DNA of 64,000 nucleotides from Mytilus californianus. Its lineage: Eukaryota; Mollusca; Bivalvia; Mytilida; Mytilidae. Both the position numbers and the translations under genes were made by a program. Below, piece by piece: positions 53,501 through 59,500 of the stretch; the stretch's first letter is position 1, and each line of letters opens with the position of its first letter. Under the pieces are notes generated by a model. That model searched no databases and had not been told where the DNA came from. It saw only the letters and a program-made list of their open reading frames with translations. The stretch is taken from NCBI RefSeq assembly GCF_021869535.1, contig NW_026262668.1, positions 69,523,558 to 69,587,557 of the forward strand. Reading direction: 5' to 3'.

Positions 53501-56500
53501 TTTCTGCTAACTACTATACTTGTGAAAAACCCTTGGCAACAGAAACATATTCAGCTTTTTTTTTAATCGACCCAATTTACATGTACATAGTAATGGACGA
53601 CTTCGTACATTTTATGATCGCAAATAAAATATGTATATAATATACTGTGCACTGTAGTTCGTATATATACTGAGACCCTTTGGCAACCCCACAGTTTAAA
53701 TGTTTATAATAAATACGTCGTGAGTTGTGGGCGTTACAGACGAACGTTCACCTAATCTGACCCAGTCAATTGGATATTTTAGCGCGATAATCAATGGTCT
53801 CGGCTACACTGTTTTGCATACGATTCTATGACCTTTAATATTGAAGGGCTAAACTTGCATTGAGCCGTGTTTAGGCCCTTAAAATAGAAAATAAAGAGAT
53901 GTGCATGGGACAAAATCGCACACAATACATAGAAAAAATACAAATATCAATGAACAGGGCTTTTATTCATGTTCTTCATCTTGAAAGTACCTGGAGGGTC
54001 TTCAACGAGGAAAAGAACCATTCATACCCTGAAAACAAGGAGACAAAATAACGTTGGTTTAGGCAACTAGTATGATGTCTGGATGCGTATTTCTTCATTT
54101 CTGTATTCTTTGATATTCTATTACATTTTTCTCTATTCTTTAATCAGTGTTTCAGGCCATTTTTCTCTATTCTTTATCATGTTTATTTCTTTATACTTTT
54201 TGCCAATTGTTCTATTCTTTTTATATTTTAACACCTCATTATTCTAATTTTTTTTATTTCTTGTTCCATTGTCTCTATTATTCATATTTTTTGCCCAAAA
54301 TTCTCTAATCCGTAAACCCCCATCCACACCCAGGCTCTAGTTAAGGTCACCATATAGCTTTCAAAATTAAGCAAAACTAATACCGAGTAGGCTCCGAATG
54401 GCAAAATGGTTGAATGCTAATCCCGGTTTGAATTGTGAAATTGCGGAAATTTGTTTTTCAATCAATTGATCAAGCAAAACACATTATCGTCCTGAATGTT
54501 CGTATAATGGACCTTGGTTATGAATTCTAATCATCTGAGATCAACCTTTCTAAATTTAAAAGTAAAGATCACGCACCCTTATTATTCAGATTGATAAAGT
54601 CTTTTGCATCCGTCGACATTATCTTCGATTACAGATCTGATAACCACAGTGACTGTGCATGTATACTTTAACGACCGGGGTAGTTTTCTTATAAGTTTTT
54701 AAAAGTAGTAACCTCCCTTGTTAATTTGATGTTGTAATCAATCTATTTATTTGTACCATCTTTATATAATATTATATTGTACAATTTAAATTTATGATTC
54801 GTTTAATATTTGAATATAATAATTTATTTTTTATTAAAGATATAAACAAGGTAATTTGAAAGGCTTTGATTCATTTATCACCGTAGTTCAATTCATAAGT
54901 CAGGCGGTCTATTTTGTCTACATTATGTTGAAAGAACACCGGGGTGTTTACATTGGCATTATTTACTATCAATGACTGTGAAACAAGAAAGGAAAACATT
55001 GTACATTATAAAACGAGAAATAATTAAAATTAAATACAAATTTTTTGTTTAGTGAAATCAAAAACGAAAAACGGAAACACTTTTGATTTTCATTTTGGTT
55101 TTAGAGAAATCAAAAACAAAAAATGAAAACACTTTCGTTTTCCGTTTTGGTTTTAGAGAAATCAAAAACGAAAAATGAAAACACTTTTGTTTTTCGTTTT
55201 GGTTTTTGAGAAATCAAAAACGAAAAATGAAAACACTCTCGTTTTTTGTTTTTTGTTTTTGATATTTCAAAATGAAAAACGAATGGACGCAAATATACAC
55301 GGACCCTCCATGCTATATTTCGCCTCTAATCTTTTACAATCACGATATGACTAGATACTTGATCTTTTCTGTAATATTATCGAAATATTAACTTTGAGCT
55401 GGACATACAGCTTTAACAGATACACATAAGTCTGAAAAGAGAGGAAAGATCTACACAAAGTCCATATGAAAGAAATCGTTTATGAATTACCTATAGGATC
55501 TATTTCCATTTGATATATTTTTTGGTTAATACACCAGTTACACATAAGCGACTTATCAACCCTGATCTTGAAATCATATGCGCGTTTTAGTTTAAATCCC
55601 GCGATAATTAACGATATTATACGTGACAGGGGGATATCCGTTTGACCCTTATATTTGGCAACACACAATAATAAATCAACCGACAGTACACATCTCTCTC
55701 TCTTGGTGTTTGCTGGAGGCAGGTGAACAGATGATACCAGTAAACAGTATTTTTGTCACGGCAGACGCAGCTATTTGAGAAGTTGTCACTGACATCATAG
55801 ATATAATAGCTATTATATCTTTGGCAAATGCTGACATTAAACAATTGTATATTAACAAATGTAACTGTATTATGATTGGGACGAATTAATTTATATATTG
55901 GTCCCAGATAATTTAATTTTAAGTTATTAATAATCGTTTATTTTATATATAATATTCGAAATAAAAAGTATGACCGTTTATACAGAATACGAATATTTAA
56001 AATCTTATTGAGAAAAAAAAATCAGAATAACATAAATTCAGAATGAAAAGATGTGGTATGATTGCAAACGAGACAACTATCTACCAGAGACCAAATGACA
56101 TAGATGAAAGCAACCATAGGTCACCATACGGCCCTCAACATTGAGAAAAATCCATACTGAATAGTAAGCTATAAAAGGTCCCGACACAAAACAATTCAAA
56201 CGAGAAAATAAGTCTTCTTGTTGACGTAAAGAGTTCATAACAGTGGTATTTATAAATGAAATTTTTTAAACAAAAGTATAAATCTTGCAGTTGCTATCTT
56301 TTGTTTGCTGCGCTACAGTGCTGTATGTCAGTTTGATTATTTGTGAAAAGAGCAAAACATTTTGTTAAAAAGAAAACAACCTATACATCAGAAATACATT
56401 TAATATCAGTTATGTTCCAGTATCAATTCGCTCTGTGAGTACCGTAAACAATTCGCAGTTTTTCTCAAATATTTTTTTACATCTTCTTGTAACATATAAA

Positions 56501-59500
56501 GGGTTACGGTCTACAGTTAGGTTTATTTCTATAGACTCGAAGTTTTTATCTTCTTTTAAACGAAAGCCGGTTACTGTTATGGTGACTTTTGCGTGAAATT
56601 GTATGGGTACGAGGACCAGTTACCACCTGTTGAGAATGTAGCTACTTAATAATTGAAATTTCATCTTAAGGTTGTATGGAAGTATAAACGAAAATGATAG
56701 AATTTTTCCTTATATACTTTGCCAAAGATTTTGTATACATTGTGATATGTTCAAAAATAAAAAAAAAAAAAACAATGATAGGTCACTGAGCTTGTTTTCA
56801 CGCTACCGGCTGCGAAAATATGAAACATTTTGTGTGGATTATACAGAGAAAAGGCTTTATTATATGAATTTTTGAAAGTAAACTATGATAGAATTTTAAA
56901 ATAAAATGTGAGAAGATAGCTCTTATGAAATGCTTTCATAATACCAAAAAGAAAAAATGGAGTCAGCGTGCGTTTTATCCTGCTAAAGCATACATAGCAT
57001 ATACCAAAAATAGAACACTTTCCTGTAAACTGTAATAGACATGTACATTTGTTTCAAATATTTCTGCTTCAGTGATATTTTTTAGGACTGTCATGACAAT
57101 GAAGTGAGATATAAGGCAGTTTTATAATACATATCAGATATTCAGGTTTACCTTCAATTTTCGATCATCAAACTTTTAAACAATGCATTCAATACCATTT
57201 TAATTTCTAGGCTATGCTAATGGTCGACATTGTTTAAGCAGTGGTTCAGTGCCAACAGCCAGAGTAATTTTCTACATATTTTCAATTTTTGCTAATTCTA
57301 TATAATGCATATCTTAGCATAATTTGTGTCCAAAATTTTCAAAATTTTATATAAAAAAAGGAAACATATAATAACATTTCAAATTAATTTGAAAAAAACC
57401 TCATAATTTAAAAAGAACAGTATTTGTGGTATTGTAAGGATTTGTTCAGGAGGACGTCTATATAAAAAAAAATGTACTAGTTAAATCCTTGTTATTGTGA
57501 AAATTATTTGTTTACTTATTATTATTAATAATGCATGAATTTACAACAAGATATCATTTTCGGTAATTGAATATCCTATATTTACCACGCTTTACCATAA
57601 AATAAGATTAAATTGCTGAATGACACCTCTCCTAAATTATTAAAATATATCCAGTTGCATTCACCGTAATATCTCAGTGTAAATTAGGTACTTTAAACAG
57701 AAACAGGGTTAACATTTTTAATATCTGTATTAGGGGATGACCATTTGATTTTCGTGGGGGGGGGGGGGGGGGTGTTTAGAAAATGAATATCCTGTCCTAG
57801 TAAGAGCTAGCAACAGATGAAGATGAATATCCAATCTGAAAAAATCCTGTCTTCCGTCTTAATATCAAATGGTCGTCCCCTGTTCAGTAACTGTATGTAG
57901 AAAAGGGTACGTTTTTATCAATTGTCACCTGGTGAGATTGTACACGGTAAAACTAGGATCCCACGTGGCTAAGGTGTTAATTGACTTCTTAATTTATGAC
58001 CTAATATATGGATATGAAGTGACCCCCACTTATTTATCTATTTTTTTCTTCCCGCTAAGTGAACGACCTCAGCGTGAATCCAAGCATTTCTTCGTGACAA
58101 TTAAAGGTACAAGGTCAGGCGGCATATCAGATCGTCTATTACTGCAAACCAACAACACAACAGTAGTCCGTTTTAAAATCTTTAAATGTGTCATTGTTAA
58201 TAAAGTTGTCTCGTCAATATATATTTTGATTCAAATGATGCTCGTGTTGCATGTACATGTAAACGCAAACACTTAATCAGGTGATTGCTTTTCCCAGGTC
58301 TGCATGGTCACTGCTTATCAACCGTAAGCCCCCAGTCGATGAATTCTGGGGAATTATCGCGTGATTTCATAGTTTGGCTAATTAGGTTAGACATGCCCAG
58401 TAAAATGTGAAACTGGTGTCTTTAATATTTTTACCTTATATCGTAAACAATATCGTAAACAATATAAGTAAACTCATCATAGAAACCAGGCTTAAATTTT
58501 TGTACGGCAGACGTGCGTTTCGTCTACAAAAGACTCATCAATGACGCTCGAATCAGAAAAGTTAAAAAGGCCAAATAAAGTACGAAGTTGAAGAGCATTG
58601 AGGACCAAAAATTCCGAAAGGTTAAAAATGGAAGGAAATTGTAAACATATTATAAAAATAAGCAGTACAAGATTAACAAAACTTTAAATGACATTTGACG
58701 AACATTGATTGTAATGAAGACACCATCTATAAATTCGTCAATACGAGTGAAATATTCTCTGACTGCGTATGTGACTGATCATACCCCTAACTATAGGAGT
58801 GAAGGATATATTGCAATCACATTGTCCGTCCGCTCGTCCAACACATATGCTCGTCACACTTTTCTCAGAAACTACTGAACAGAATTACTTCATAGCTGAT
58901 CGTCTGCTTGACAGTGATGAGTTGTAAAATTGATCTCTCAGACACTTACTTCCTGTTTGCTGAAATTTTAAATATGGGAATGAACTTAAAATTTTCCGTT
59001 GTACATTTCTACAATACTATGAGGCAGATCGACTTCATATTTGTTCAACAGCTTAATATAATGTTAAGTTGCATTTTTTAAATCTGTCGGACACTTACTT
59101 CCTGATTTTCGATACTTTGAATTACGATTGGATGTATGCTTAGCACGACAAGGCGTTCATTTTTGTTGCTCCGCAATAACTTATGTACTCATTTTCTTTA
59201 ATTAAGCATGACCAAAACCGTTAATAAACTGCTCGTAGGATATATACCCCATTTTTTTGCATTTGTGGCAATTATCTTGAAAACTTAAATAGAAATATAC
59301 AAATATGAATATGAAACTGTAAACACAGAAATAAAACAACTTTGTTTTGATATCCATACCCCTTGTAAAATCTAGTTTACTATAATAGCAACCAATAGTA
59401 AACAGTTACAAAATGTATTATAAGCATAAGCAGTTTTGTAGTTTTGATAGCAAAACACATTTAGAAACATAACCGTGAAGAATAACAAACGTAAGAACTA

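Larger units (their letters stand above)
43743..55304. mobile_element. 11.56-kb unit with 1.26-kb terminal inverted repeats
   Basis: The arm 43743-45000 is the near-identical reverse complement of 54039-55304. Both outer ends read GTCCGTGTATATTTGCGTCC inward. Each arm has about four subterminal units of CATTTTTCGTTTTTGATTTC. The flanks share CTCCAT (43737-43742 and 55306-55311). Removing the unit and one CTCCAT restores, without a gap, a dispersed repeat whose intact copy is at 15025-15125. Six-base target duplications with kilobase-length inverted repeats are typical of Maverick/Polinton elements, but none of their genes is recognisable inside. The interior consists of other repeats. It accounts for most of intron 13. 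Confidence 0.7.

Noticed and set aside
43743-55304. Intact Maverick/Polinton with its usual gene set
   Set aside because: The 6-bp duplication and long inverted ends fit, but no DNA polymerase, integrase, protease, ATPase or capsid frame is present in the interior.
55676-55858. 60-codon minus-strand frame with a hydrophobic start resembling a signal peptide
   Set aside because: Short and overlapped by another frame (55617-55844). No splice partner or known domain, and it is located in repeat-rich intron sequence.
57869-58276. 135-codon frame in intron 13
   Set aside because: The start codon lies inside the right end of a MITE and the frame lacks any recognisable domain or splice evidence.
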